Positions 45,101 through 57,400 of a stretch of DNA of 64,000 bases are shown one piece after another; position 1 is the stretch's first letter; the number at the start of each line of letters is the position of its first letter. The translations under genes were made by a program, and so were the position numbers. Source of the DNA: Nematostella vectensis. Taxonomy: Eukaryota > Cnidaria > Anthozoa > Actiniaria > Edwardsiidae. Location: positions 6,926,203 to 6,990,202 of the forward strand of contig NC_064037.1 of assembly GCF_932526225.1 (NCBI RefSeq), given 5' to 3'. A model generated the notes under the pieces. That model made no database searches. It worked only from the letters and a program-made list of their open reading frames with translations, and was not told where the DNA came from.

Positions 45101-48100
45101 CAGTAGTATTGTAGTATGTGCTAGATAGTAGTGTACATAGTAGTATTGTAGTATGTGCTAGATAGTAGTGTACATAGTAGTATTGTAGTATGTGCTAGAT
45201 AGTAGTGTACTTAGTAGTATTGTAGTATGTGCTAGATAGTAGTGTACATAGTAGTATTGTAGTATGTGCTAGATAGTAGTGTACATAGTAGTATTGTAGT
45301 ATGTGCTAGATAGTAGTGTACATAGTAGTATTGTAGTATGTGCTAGATAGTAGTGTACATAGTAGTATTGTAGTATGTGCTAGATAGTAGTGTACATAGT
45401 TTAGTATTGTAGTATGTGCTAGATAGTAGTGTACATAGTAGTATTGTAGTATGTGCTAGATAGTAGTGTACATAGTAGTATTGTAGTATGGGCTAGATAG
45501 TAGTGTACATAGTAGTATTGTAGTATGTGCTAGATAGTAGTGTACATAGTAGTATTGTAGTATGGGCTAGATAGTAGTGTACATAGTAGTATTGTAGTAT
45601 GTGCTAGATAGTAGTGTACATAGTAGTATTGTAGTATGTGCTAGATAGTATGTACATAGTAGTATTGTAGTATGTGCTAGATAGTAGTGTACATAGTTTA
45701 GTATTGTAGTATGTGCTAGATAGTAGTGTACATAGTAGTATTGTAGTATGTGCTAGATAGTAGTGTACATAGTAGTATTGTAGTATGTGCTAGATAGTAG
45801 TGTACATAGTAGTATTGTAGTATGTGCTAGATAGTATGTACATAGTAGTATTGTAGTATGGGCTAGATAGTAGTGTACATAGTAGTATTGTAGTATGGGC
45901 TAGATAGTAGTGTACATAGTAGTATTGTAGTATGTGCTAGATAGTAGTGTACATAGTAGTATTGTAGTATGTGCTAGATAGTAGTGTACATAGTAGTATT
46001 GTAGTATGTGCTAGATAGTAGTGTACATAGTAGTATCGTAGTATGTGCTAGTATGTGCTAGATAGTAGTGTACATAGTAGTGTTGTAGTATGTGCTAGAT
46101 AGTAGTGTACATAGTAGTATTGTAGTATGTGCTAGATAGTAGTGTACATAGTAGTATTGTAGTATGTGCTAGATAGTAGTGTACATAGTAGTATTGTAGT
46201 ATGGGCTAGATAGTAGTGTACATAGTAGTATTGTAGTATGTGCTAGATAGTAGTGTACATAGTAGTATTGTAGTATGTGCTAGATAGTAGTGTACTTAGT
46301 AGTATTGTAGTATGTGCTAGATAGTAGTGTACATAGTAGTATTGTAGTATGTGCTAGATAGTAGTGTACATAGTAGTGTTGTAGTATGTGCTAGATAGTA
46401 GTGTACATAGTAGTATTGTAGTATGTGCTAGATAGTATGTACATAGTAGTATTGTAGTATGGGCTAGATAGTAGTGTACATAGTAGTATTGTAGTATGTG
46501 CTAGATAGTAGTGTACATAGTAGTATTGTAGTATGGGCTAGATAGTAGTGTACATAGTAGTATTGTAGTATGTGCTAGATAGTATGTACATAGTGTTTAT
46601 GGTACTGTAAAGAAAAGCTACCTCTTCAAGCTTTTTAATCAGATCAGCATGTCTTGACTCCTCACAAAACTCACAGGCGACCCTAAAAACACAAAACATG
46701 CAACTGCATGGTCATAAAGTATGGTACAAAAGCACAAGCCTGATGGTAATCTAATGTATGGTAATCTAATATGGGTCAACTGTCAATTAGAATATGTATT
46801 GTATTAGTCTAGCACACCTTATTTGTTTATTTTTTATTACTAGCTTGTTTTTTTTTGTTAATGGCATGTCCAATTTTTTGCTAAAGTAATGTAAAAAAAA
46901 AAAGATGAGGAAGGGATATAACCACCCAATCCTCTTTCCTCCTCTGACCCTATTATTAAACTAGCTCACTCATAACTTCATTATTGCTGTAATCCAAAGG
47001 AAATATTTGTATACACTGCAAATCAATGCTGTTTTTCTTCCAATAGATTTAGCTGGGATTACTTGAACTCCCCACCAACTTAAAATGTTCTTCTGTTTCT
47101 CTAAGCATTCAAGTTAATGGGTTTCATAGTATATGGAGTTGGTGTGATTTTACCCAATGTGACTTGAAAGTTCATCTGTGGTCCCAAGTGCTTCAAAAAG
47201 ATCATCTGTTTTCAGCAAACGCTTACCCCCATATGTACTGGAGTGTCCTGGCATGAAATAAGGCATTTGTGCAGTTTATCTACGACAGGAAAGAATTGGT
47301 TTCCCAGGGTTGGTACTCTACTATAAATATGAAAAGGGTGTGTGTGGGTAGGGGGAGGGGTAATGGTATGACAGAGGCGAAAATATCATACACTAATGAT
47401 TCCAAAGATTACCAAAGATACAAAGGCATTTGTGCAGTTTATCTACGACAGGAAAGAATTGGTTTCCCAGGGTTGGTACTCTACTATAAATATGAAAAGG
47501 GTGTGTGTGGGTAGGGGGAGGGGTAATGGTATGACAGAGGCAAAAATATCATACACTAATGATTCCAAAGATTACTAAAGATACAAAGGCATTTGTGCAG
47601 TTTATCTACGACAGGAAAGAATTGGTTTCCCAGGGTTGGTACTCTACTATAAATATGAAAAGGGTGTGTGTGGGTAGGGGGAGGGGTGATGGTATGACAG
47701 AGGCAAAAATATCATACACTAATGATTCCAAAGATTACTAAAGATACAAAGGCATTTGTGCAGTTTATCTACGACAGGAAAGAATTGGTTTCCCAGGGTT
47801 GGTACTCTACTATAAATATGAAAAGGGTGTGTGGGGGTAGGGGGAGGGGTAATGGTATGACAGAGGCAAAAATATCATACACTAATGATTCCAAAGATTA
47901 CCAAAGATACAAAGGCATTTGTGCAGTTTATCTATGACAGGAAAGAATTGGTTTCCCAGGGTTGGTACTCTACTATAAATATGAAAAGGGTGTGTGGGGG
48001 TAGGGGGAGGGGTAATGGTATGACAGAGGCGAAAATATCATACACTAATGATTCTAAAGATTACCAAAGATACAAAGGCATTTGTGCAGTTTATCTACGA

Positions 48101-50313
48101 CAGGAAAGAATTGGTTTCCCAGGGTTGGTACTCTACTATAAATATGAAAAGGGTGTGTGTGGGTAGGGGGAGGGGTAATGGTATGACAGAGGCGAAAATA
48201 TCATACACTAATGATTCTAAAGATTACCAAAGATACAAAGGCATTTGTGCAGTTTATCTACGACAGGAAAGAATTGGTTTCCCAGGGTTGGTACTCTACT
48301 ATAAATATGAAAAGGGTGTGTGTGGGTAGGGGGAGGGGTAATGGTATGACAGAGGCGAAAATATCATACACTAATGATTCTAAAGATTACCAAAGATACA
48401 AAGGCATTTGTGCAGTTTATCTACGACAGGAAAGAATTGGTTTCCCAGGGTTGGTACTCTACTATAAATATGAAAAGGGTGTGTGTGGGTAGGGGGAGGG
48501 GTAATGGTATGACAGAGGCAAAAATATCATACACTAATGATTCCAAAGATTACCAAAGATACAAAGGCATTTGTGCAGTTTATCTACGACAGGAAAGAAT
48601 TGGTTTCCCAGGGTTGGTACTCTACTATAAATATGAAAAGGGTGTGTGTGGGTAGGGGGAGGGGTAATGGTATGACAGAGGCGAAAATATCATACACTAA
48701 TGATTCCAAAGATTACCAAAGATACAAAGGCATTTGTGCAGTTTATCTATGACAGTAAAGAATTGGTTTCCCAGGGTTGGTACTCTACTATAAATATGAA
48801 AAGGGTGTGTGTGGGTAGGGGGAGGGGTAATGGTATGACAGAGGCGAAAATATCATACACTAATGATTCCAAAGATTACCAAAGATACAAAGGCATTTGT
48901 GCAGTTTATCTACGACAGGAAAGAATTGGTTTCCCAGGGTTGGTACTCTACTATAAATATGAAAAGGGTGTGTGTGGGGGTAGGGGGAGGGGTAATGGTA
49001 TGACAGAGGCAAAAATATCATACACTAATGATTCCAAAGATTACCAAAGATACAAAGGCATTTGTGCAGTTTATCTACGACAGGAAAGAATTGGTTTCCC
49101 AGGGTTGGTACTCTACTATAAATATGAAAAGGGTGTGTGGGGGTAGGGGGAGGGGTAATGGTATGACAGAGGCGAAAATATCATACACTAATGATTCCAA
49201 AGATTACCAAAGATACAAAGGCATTTGTGCAGTTTATATCTGACAGGAAAGAATTGGTTTCCCAGGGTTGGTACTCTACTATAAATATGAAAAGGGTGTG
49301 TGTGGGTAGGGGGAGGGGTGATGGTATGACAAAGGCAAAAATATCATACACTAATGATTCCAAAGATTACCAAAAATACCAAAGAAACATTCTACCAAAA
49401 AAATCCATCCCCCCCTCCCCTCCCCCTCCATCTTACTAGGGTGATTTAGATACACAATATTTGCAAGGGACAGCCCCTCATGCACATTTGATTATGTGAG
49501 CACTTTTCATGCTTTTTCACATCCTTTTCAGTACGGGACACCCACAAAAATCAGCGTGCGCGAGTGGCATCCTCTTGCCAGCATCGTGGTTCAAAATCAC
49601 CCTACTAATATAAGGTACAAAAGGCTTTCCATCTAACCCCTCTTAGAGCCTGTGATGTCACAGGGGGGTAGCCAGGGGGGTTGCCCAGGGGAGGGGTGGT
49701 CCCCCCTTCTAGAAGCCAAAAATACAGTAAATGTATAAGACAATATCTAAAATACAGGAGAAAATGCCTTGAAAGGGCCTTTTGGGCCCACTCCTGTTAA
49801 AAATCCTGGCTACGCTGCTGTGTCAATGATTGTGCGTACCACGCAAACCCTGGCTGGGCACCTGGATTGGCATTGGATATGAGCTTATTCAACCAAAAAT
49901 AAAAAGTGGTTTTTGGAATATGTTTGTAATCTTACAACGTTATGTAAGCTTCACTTAGCTAATCGAAACGTCTCCACGCGACGCATCACAAAGGCCTCCT
50001 AATATTCTTCAAGGAAATGGGACATTCCCCTATCCCTGGCTTACAGCATGCATAAACATACAAACCAAGCAGTACCACATACCTTTATCTCCTGTCCTTG
50101 TATAGATCTTTGGACCAGCCTTGGAACTAAACCAGATGAAAACAAACGCTCACAGAGGTAGTTTTAACATTGATAAAAAAAAAATAAGTCAAATAATCAA
50201 TTACACTGGTATTATTATGAGTTTCCATACCTTGAACAGAAGAAACGCGACGACAGTAGCAAAGACTTTCTAGAAACAGAGGTAAATACGACACAAGCGC
50301 GCACTGCCGCCAT
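33193..50313 (-). CDS. MMAB: Cob(I)alamin adenosyltransferase, mitochondrial (complete, nine exons)
   Basis: MMAB transfers the adenosyl group of ATP to cob(I)alamin, giving the cofactor of methylmalonyl-CoA mutase in mitochondria. Exons in transcription order: 50313-50231, 50126-50083, 47247-47154, 46682-46622, 35418-35346, 35028-34931, 34234-34170, 33643-33584, 33283-33193. All phases match and give 222 residues plus TAG; human MMAB has 250. Residues 1-27 are Arg/Ser-rich without acids, as in a mitochondrial presequence. The nucleotide-binding motif KIYTRTGDKG is at 34-43, EALGTTDELSS at about 63-72, ILERWIDEYHNQLP at about 129-142, and the conserved RRAERR with its arginines at 168-173. 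NRLSDFLF follows at 192-199. Acceptors of exons 3 and 6 are pyrimidine-poor. Intron 4 is 11.2 kb and almost all repeat; intron 3's neighbour array lies 12 bp from the exon 3 acceptor. Confidence 0.95.
33728..33833. repeat. Near-perfect 32-bp hairpin (short MITE or foldback)
   Basis: ggtaaaaaccactgaag .. gctgcatat (33,728-33,759) is repeated inverted at 33,802-33,833 with 31 of 32 bases matching and a 42-nt loop. It lies in MMAB intron 7. It could be a tiny foldback transposon or a miRNA-like precursor. No protein is encoded. Confidence 0.75.
35519..46600. repeat. 11-kb minisatellite of a 37-bp unit (about 298 copies) in MMAB intron 4
   Basis: The unit is gtagtattgtagtatgtg + ctagatagtagtgtacata. 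Variants are 39 bp (with catagtttag), 36 bp (atagtatgtac), or carry single changes (gggctag, acttag, agacag, gtgaac, gtgttg). It fills nearly all of the intron between 35,419 and 46,621 and ends about 22 bp from the exon 4 donor. Both ends touch a tagtgtttat word. Stop codons are dense in all frames; nothing is coded. Variant order shows higher-order duplications (for example 37,465-38,700 repeated at 39,178-40,413). Confidence 0.97.
47260..49378. repeat. 163-bp tandem array, about 13 units, in MMAB intron 2
   Basis: Units of 163 bp begin aaggcatttgtgcag and include tggtttcccagggttgg and a gtgtgggtagggggagg tract. Copies are almost identical and differ mainly in the G-rich tract and a few C/T sites. 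One unit is 2 bp longer. The array starts 12 bp from the acceptor of MMAB exon 3 (47,247), so its first bases are part of that acceptor's polypyrimidine region on the minus strand. Frames of 60-148 codons seen in it are artefacts. Confidence 0.95.
49532..49614 (+). other. Exon-like segment of unknown gene, opposite to MMAB
   Basis: After a good branch/pyrimidine stretch and ttttcag, 83 nt stay open (YGTPTKISVREWHPLASI then VVQNHPTNIR) to a gtacaa donor. No partner exons or known family were recognised. It lies in MMAB intron 2. It may be chance. Confidence 0.2.
49661..49820. mobile_element. Short MITE with TGTCA flanks
   Basis: The ends caggggggtagccagg and cctggctacgctgctg are imperfect inverted copies, and TGTCA lies directly outside on both sides (49,656-49,660 and 49,821-49,825). 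The 160-bp interior is non-coding. Confidence 0.6.
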
Positions 50314-51875
50314 GATGGTTCGCGGGAAGTACTGGGGAAAGTGCCACAGGGTACCCCTCTCGCACTGAAAAGAAGTCCCCCCCCCCCCCCCCCACCCAAC
50401 CAAAAAAAGAGCCTTGTGCAAATATAATTCGACTCCATGCAGTGCTGCTTTTCCTGCTAAAATATCCTTGTAAATAAAATGTAAAATACTGTAGGATTAT
50501 TTTGGACACAACATTTTAGAGAGCAAATTTAACGCGAAAAATCGCGAATTTCACTAAAACATTTCTCAAATACCACACATTTATTGTACCCCAAGAAATT
50601 ATGTGGGAACAACGTCCCTGGTTTCCCAACATTATCATTTATTAATGTATTTTTAGGGATGCGGAAAGGGCTTTGCCAATGCCTTGTTCCCAGAGCCCAC
50701 GCACCTGTTAGAAGAGTACTGTAAAAAATTGTACATTGCAGAATGTACATGATATTGTAGATATACCAGGGACTACAACTATATACAATATTCATGAAAC
50801 TGTACAATACAATTATCGTAAGTTTAAGCATATAAAGCCATCTTTCCATTGTTGTGTTTATTCCATAGCTGTGTTTATTTATTATTTCTCGTAACGCACA
50901 TGCGCAAACGCTTTCCATAACACTACGAACTACTCCAATTTTTCATAACTAATACGAACAACTGCACAACCACATACAGCATACATGAAAATATTAGTTT
51001 CTAGTGTTTAATTAAGAAAATTTAGATTTGAATAAAAAAACCCAAAAGAACTTCACCCACATGGGGTAGTTTCTTGTAAAAACAAGGATCTATATACATA
51101 CAAAACCAACTGTGTCGGTTGGGCGGAATGCTCGCTCAAGGGGACACATTCGAGGGACTTCACAGTCTCTGCCAATACCCCATGGGAAGGTCTGAGATAA
51201 AGGCCGATGAGTTCTAGACGGACGCCCTCGTAACAGAGGTGTGGGAAACTAGAAATAGGCTTGACGAGTTGCATATTCGGCAGAAGATGGTCTGTACTCC
51301 TGGAGTATAGCCCGGATGCCAGCGGCTGCGTCATAGTTGGAAAAGCCCACGGCCGGCTAAGTGAGTGCAATCAGCGAGGTGGCTTTCTAAGCGAAGTCAT
51401 AACTCAATTCAGACTACTCTTCGCCCAACCACTTTTTACTTTTATCAACCAAAACCATAGTTCATTTCAAGTCTTTTACTTGATGGGGTACAGTGTAAAA
51501 TTAGTTTGGAGCCGATTTCAAATTCAAACATCTGCTTCATTGAAAGAGTAAACACATGAAATAGCCGTTTTCCATAGCTTTCGTTGAAAGCTAAAACAGG
51601 GCAATTCAACGATCAGGGTTGGTAATCTTTAGCAGGTAACTTGTATGGTGTTTGCATTAATTTACATAGAATAAGCAGCTCCTTTTTACCCATATGGGTA
51701 AAATGCTGCCCGAGGTTTTCTAAAATTGTAAGGAAACAACCGCTAGAGCGTGCATGTGCCTCCCTCCCTCGAACCTAACTGTCTCTGAATCAGATGGTAT
51801 TTGGGAAACAACAGGAAAATGCAGACATTTTGGGTTTATAAGAGCCATTTTATTATTTGATGTTACATGAGAGAT
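50314..51875. other. Intergenic region between MMAB start and RPLP2 end
   Basis: It contains a C-run at about 50,379-50,393 next to the MMAB start, which may be its 5' UTR or promoter. Open frames at 51,053-51,370 on the minus strand did not resemble any family I know and show no consistent splice signals. I see no gene I can support here. Confidence 0.5.
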
Positions 51876-52620
51876 CTAATCAAAGAGTCCAAAGCCCATG
51901 TCGTCATCAGATTCCTCCTCCGACTCGGCCTTCTTCTCTTCCTTCTTCTCCTCAGCTTTGGCATCACCACCAGCAGCAGCAGCAGCGGGAGCACCACCAG
52001 CTGCTACGGCTCCACCAGTGGGAACAGTGGCAAGCTTAGACTTGCCAGCCTGGATGATCTATTAAGCAAATTGTAATAGAAGAAATTTAGATGTTGGTGA
52101 AAAAAGTAATGGAGAGAACTTTACTAGCATCCTGGGAGTTAAAGGCTCCCCTATTGAGTAAATTAGTTCTAATTAGCAGCATGGAAGATGCAGAATTTTT
52201 TAATCCTTTTTTGTCCAGCCTTGACTATGAATAATAACTAACAAACTTAGACTCTTGAAATATTGATCAATGATATTTGAATTTTAATCAAATTTTGTAT
52301 TGAGCTATTGCAATATAAGTGGTGACCCAACCAAACAATTTCAGTCCCTTGTGTCAATCAGCTAAAGCTCACTTGAGCAAAGAGCTGCTGGACATCGACA
52401 ATAATTCATATGGCTCCTTAGAAGTCTAAGGAATTAAGAGTAACATCATTTTTGTCCTTACCTCATCGACAGACTTGCCAGACAGCTCAGAGATCACCTT
52501 GTTCAGGCGTTCCATGTCAGACTCAATGCCGACACTATCAAGGATCCCCTTGATGTCCTTGGCTGAGGGGTTCTTATTGTTACCCAGGGTTGCAAGCAAG
52601 TAAGCGGCCACGTAACGCAT
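51876..52620 (-). CDS. RPLP2: 60S acidic ribosomal protein P2
   Basis: P2 forms the flexible stalk of the large ribosomal subunit with P0 and P1 and recruits translation GTPases. Two coding exons, 52620-52462 (53 codons from the ATG) and 52058-51876 (60 codons plus TAG), give 113 residues, the normal size. The N-terminal half is the P1/P2 dimer domain ([34 protein letters not shown]). Then comes an Ala/Gly hinge, a Lys/Glu-rich segment and the universal acidic tail [12 protein letters not shown]. The ATG is the first base of its exon, directly after ttctag, so the first intron lies in the 5' UTR, with its first exon probably at about 54,116-54,220. Intron 2 (52,059-52,461) shows no further gene. 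Confidence 0.97.
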
Positions 52621-52731
52621 CTAGAAAGTAAACTTAGTAAGTAAAGGAGCCCCATAATACATGGCAGCAGATTTTATTTAGTTTGTGTGGGGTGTCGCTG
52701 ACATTTACAAAGAGACATATAATGATTATGT

Positions 52732-53493
52732 ATGTATCAATGTAAAGCCCGAGGGGGGGGGGGGCAGACACACCTCTTTTAGTCCCCACCTGGGGAATTT
52801 CACTACAAAGTTCGCCCCAGTGTGAGGACATTTGAATATTCCTTTGCAGGAAACTAGGGCTGTTTGAATTTTGGCGCGGAGGACTGAGGCTGTTTGAATT
52901 TTTTGCGTGGACCCTAGGTTCAAAACTTTACAGTCGAGAAGCTTGGCTCTAGGCTCGGCTCGAGTAGACTGTAGTGGTGAAAACGTTTGACGTTGCAGAG
53001 ACAGAAAGTCAAGCTTTCAAGGTGAATTGTATGCGGTTTAAACATTTTAACCTTAAACTGCTGTATCAAATAGCTATTATGATGTTTATGTTGTTTGAAA
53101 AGTAGTTTCACACAATTTGAGTGTTTTGTGCCATGATTTTTTCAATGCTTTTTCCAAGCACTTGCCTCGCATGATAGTGAGAAATTGTTGTTAATTGTAA
53201 GAATCAATGATCAAAATAAAAGACGATTATTCACTCTGTATTGCTGTACATCATGTGTTGATTTTCTTTGGATTTGGAAGCTTTCTTGTCTATTTTCCGA
53301 TTGCCAAATTAATACAAGAAAAAAATTGGGATTAAAAAAAAATTGATAAGATTTAACATTCCCATCCCCAGGTAAGGAATTTTCCTGTCATTTGAATTCC
53401 TTTTACGGTCTTGTGGTCAGGAATTTGATGCAAAAAATGTCAAATGCCCCACATCTGCCCGTCCTCCCCTCCTCCAGCTTTACATTGATACAT
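52732..53493. mobile_element. Element with 17-bp terminal inverted repeats in RPLP2 intron 1
   Basis: atgtatcaatgtaaagc at 52,732-52,748 is found inverted at 53,477-53,493, in both cases next to a g-rich or c-rich run. The 760-bp interior has no long frame. Probably a non-autonomous DNA transposon; a target duplication is not clear. A short repeat of ctgtttgaattttggcg is seen inside near 52,857-52,905. Confidence 0.55.
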
Positions 53494-54115
53494 GCATTAC
53501 ATGCCATAAGTCAAACAAGACTAAAAACAATTGCTGTCTCCATTTGCTTGTAAATATGGCATCCTAACTAGGATTTACTTTTAATACAGTGTGTATAGCA
53601 AGTTAATCCTACAATGGATGTTTTAAGGTGGTAGGTAAATAGTAATCTAGTCTTTTCAGCTGTATGTCAAAGTGCTGTTTCTGGCAAATCAGGATATCAT
53701 GATGATCATGATGCTGTATCATTTAATTTATGCACCATACTTTTAATATGTTTAACATGATAAAAGAGCTTTAACAGTGTTTATTAGTCATTTTTATAGT
53801 ACTTACTGACTTAGTATTTGGGGGCCATTGCATTGGCTTTGATGTTACTTTGGTTGGGGAAATGATATCCAGGACAAAAGATTTAATAAAGTTTACATAT
53901 AAATAACTTGATTTATGAATACTTTAAACTCTACAGAAAAAAAAATGCCTAACTTCCAGCCCATTACACGGTTATCGCCGTGATAGATGGTTTTGTAATT
54001 CCTTGAACGTATTGTAATGACTCTTTTGGGTGAATTTATTCTTTCTTTTGGGAAATTAAGAGATGGAACTTAGTCCTGAAATGCACTTTGACTATTAAAC
54101 TACAATCTTACTCAC

Positions 54116-54220
54116 TTTTAAGTCGGTGTCTGACACGAAACGATGTGCACGCTTAGAAATAAAAAGAGTTACTCGAAGACCTATGGAAGTCTTTCTTGTT
54201 CGAGCGAGAGGAAGATGGAG
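54116..54220 (-). promoter_or_regulatory. RPLP2: Likely RPLP2 5' UTR exon and donor
   Basis: On the minus strand a pyrimidine-rich cttcctctcgctcg stretch, resembling a TOP start of ribosomal protein mRNAs, leads into about 100 nt without a start codon in good context. It ends in a strong donor (aaaa|gtgagtaag). The exact transcription start is not visible. Confidence 0.5.
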
Positions 54221-54496
54221 GGGGCACGTGGAGAATATATACTCGTAACGCGGGGTGGACGAAGCGCCTTTCAGGGACCACAGGCAACCCAACCAACCCA
54301 ATTGGGCACAATATTCAGACAAAAATACAATAAGATTGAAAAATAAAAGGAATTTTACTTCAAAAAGGCTATTATTTTTGCTTAGAACATGGATCAGGAA
54401 TTGTCTTAAATGTTCGTACGTTTGTGCACAGAAGAAAAAAATACGGAGTCCGAACCCTATTTGGGTTGCCTGTGTAAATTATTTTCGCTGTCCAAG
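54221..54496. promoter_or_regulatory. Shared upstream region of RPLP2 and MED21
   Basis: Less than 300 bp separates the likely RPLP2 start (minus) from the MED21 start codon (plus), so both genes probably use one bidirectional promoter. I see no TATA box in a convincing position. Confidence 0.45.
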
Positions 54497-57400
54497 ATGG
54501 CGGATAGGATCACCCAGTTGCAAGACGCGTTGAATCAGGTTTGAACTCTGATGATATGGCAATTTATATATAATTTCTATGAGTTTTTTTTAATAACAGA
54601 AATTCGTTATGTTCTTATAGCTAGCAGATCAGTTCTGTAATAGCGTTGGTATTCTGCAACAAACGGCAGAACCTGGACAGTTTCCAGGTTTTGACAAAGG
54701 TACAAACCCAAAATTGTCGTCCAACCCTTCCAATTTTGTGATGATTATCGTTATCTTGCTTGAAATTCCCGACTTCCCTAATAAAACATCGGGTGGAACG
54801 TCAGTCGTTCATGTTCGCGCATAAAACAGGCATTAAATAAGTACTAATCTTTCTGCTTTTCGTTTTCAAAGCTCCCAACACAGATGACAAAACTGTTACA
54901 CAGGAAGGTAGGCCGTGTTCTCCCTCCAATTTCAACTACTGCAGTTAGAATAAAGTTAGACTGGAAGTATACTGTATATTTTTCTAAAGCTCTGTGTATG
55001 TATTGTCATAAGCTGACCCTAACCCTTTATCTTAGTATGTACCTATGCTTATGTGTGTTAAGCTTATGTACTACATATTCAAAACACAAAAAAGGAGATT
55101 TTTCTTTGGTATAAAATCCTGAAGGCGAAGGGCAAATCCCTTCAGATAAAGCAATGAACACAACCAGCTCCACTAGTTTATGGACAAACAACATGTTATT
55201 TTACATAAAACTAAAATAATTCAAGTCTAGCATTTCCACTCTGCAGCAAAGGATATTCTCAAGTTGTACTCAACTTGGCTTGAGTTATAAATAATTTTTT
55301 TAAATGCTCATCTAAAAACAGAGACAAAATTGGATAAACAGACTTTAATTTAGCAATCTCAATTCAACACAATATTTTTTTAAAAGCCAAAAAATTTGAT
55401 TCAGTTTAAAACTTTAGTTTATAAAATATAACTTATTATAATTTCTGTTTTAGGTCATGGGGCATTATTTGCAACACTTATTGCAAGAACAGCCAAAGAC
55501 ATTGACTATCTAATAGATTCTTTACCTAGTGAAGAATGCTCCCCAGAATTACAGGTACAAACAATTCACTGAATGGCTTAATAAAATCTAAAGGATCACC
55601 AGAAATATGACTAACAACTAGGTTTACTAATTTCATAATTTGATTGTGACATCTATTAACCCTATTCAGACCAGGCTTTTTTGGGCTTCCTCTCACGGGG
55701 GGGGGGGGGGGGGGGGGGGCTCCTTCAGCCCCCTATCCATAACTTTTGAACCATTGGAGCTATTGTGACCAAATTTTCAAAGAATCATTATCTGTTTCTC
55801 CAGCTTTTGTCCCTTCACAACAACAATTCAAGTCCTACGATGAGTTCAGGCATAAGTTATATGGTGGCTCTGTGTATCTACACTATTGTATCTTAATAAA
55901 GGTTATCAGCTTGGCTGGATTTGTTTATTTATATCTTGTACATAGGCTGCAAGTCTGCAGAGATTAGAGGCTGAAAACCAAGAAGCTGGTAGAAAACTTG
56001 AGGAAGTTGTCCGAAAAGGAGGTAAATTCTAGTGGGGCTATTATTAGGCTCTTTGTTCTTAGACAACTTACATTACTAGAAACATCTTGTTCACTGGTAA
56101 TTCCTCTAAAATAGCCCATGCAACAAACCATACTGAGCCACACGCTCTTAGCAACAGAAGTTTTTACCGCTATGTTTTTTTGAGTATTAATCTCCTTGGG
56201 GAGCGTCATAGGCTACAGCATTCCAGGTAACATTTTGATAAACTAATCCCAATTAACTGTCAGAAGAATTACAATAATAAAGAATGCCTCAAAATTGCCT
56301 CGTGCATAAATTGTATTAAAGAAATAAGATACAATCTCTAAAATGATTGACATGAGTCCTCAAGACTCACCAAATATTTCTGAAATCATGTACAGGATGA
56401 TTCCGGAAAACGTCATTATTTTGTTTTATTTTATGGCCAAAAAAAAATACATAGAATACTTGCGTAGTTTAGAATGAGGTGGCGTGAAAGATCGCGACTA
56501 GGGCCACAATTGGAATGAGGGAAGTACAGGAAAGGGGCTCTAAGGTATCCATGTACAGGACTGGGTATCCATATACAGGACTGGGTATCCATATACAGGA
56601 CTGGGTATCCATGTACAGGACTGGGTATCCATGTACAGGACTGGGTATCCATGTACAGCACTGGGTATCCATGTACAGGACTGGGTATCCATGTACAGGA
56701 CTGGGTATCCATGTACAGGACTGGGTATCCATATACAGGACTGGGTATCCATGTACAGGACTGGGTATCCATGTACAGGACTGGGTATTCATGTACAGGA
56801 CTGGGTATCCATGTACAGGACTGGGTATCCATGTACAGGACTGGGTATCCATATACAGGACTGGGTATCCATGTACAGGACTGGGTATCCATGTACAGGA
56901 CTGGGTATCCATGTACAGCACTGGGTATCCATGTACAGCACTGGGTATCCATGTACAGGACTGGGTCCAGATATAGTAAGTAAAGATGTGGCATATCCCT
57001 AAAGCCCTCAGGTACCTAAAGTACCAGGACTTTACTAATTATTTCAACCAAACAGGATAGCATTGATATATCCCTAAAGCTCTCAGGTACGCAAGTACTA
57101 GGACTATTAATTGGGTCCACCAAATAGGGTATATAGTTGGTAAAAACATAGCATATCCCAGGATGAGTGCATTGCGGTCGCACAGAAACAAGAAAGATCC
57201 AAGGATTCCCTTTAGGCAAATTTATTGAAATCACTGACTTCAGCACACACACTTTACGTACAATAAACGGGAACAAGAATAGAGTCTACCTCGAGCAGTC
57301 GTTCTTTAGTCTTCTCCAACAAATCCAAGTTGAAACCCTTCCAATGTAGTAACTCAAACACAACTGAAAAACTAGCTGAATGCGACCCCTATTTGTACGA

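Noticed and set aside
35519-46600. CRISPR-like array of short direct repeats
   Set aside because: There are no unique spacers; units are contiguous and the locus is an intron of an animal gene.
47269-49439. Series of 60-148-codon frames repeating the same peptide
   Set aside because: They are translations of the 163-bp repeat in overlapping frames in an MMAB intron.
51053-51370. 105-codon minus-strand frame between MMAB and RPLP2
   Set aside because: No known family, no matching splice partners, and other frames of the same stretch look equally plausible.
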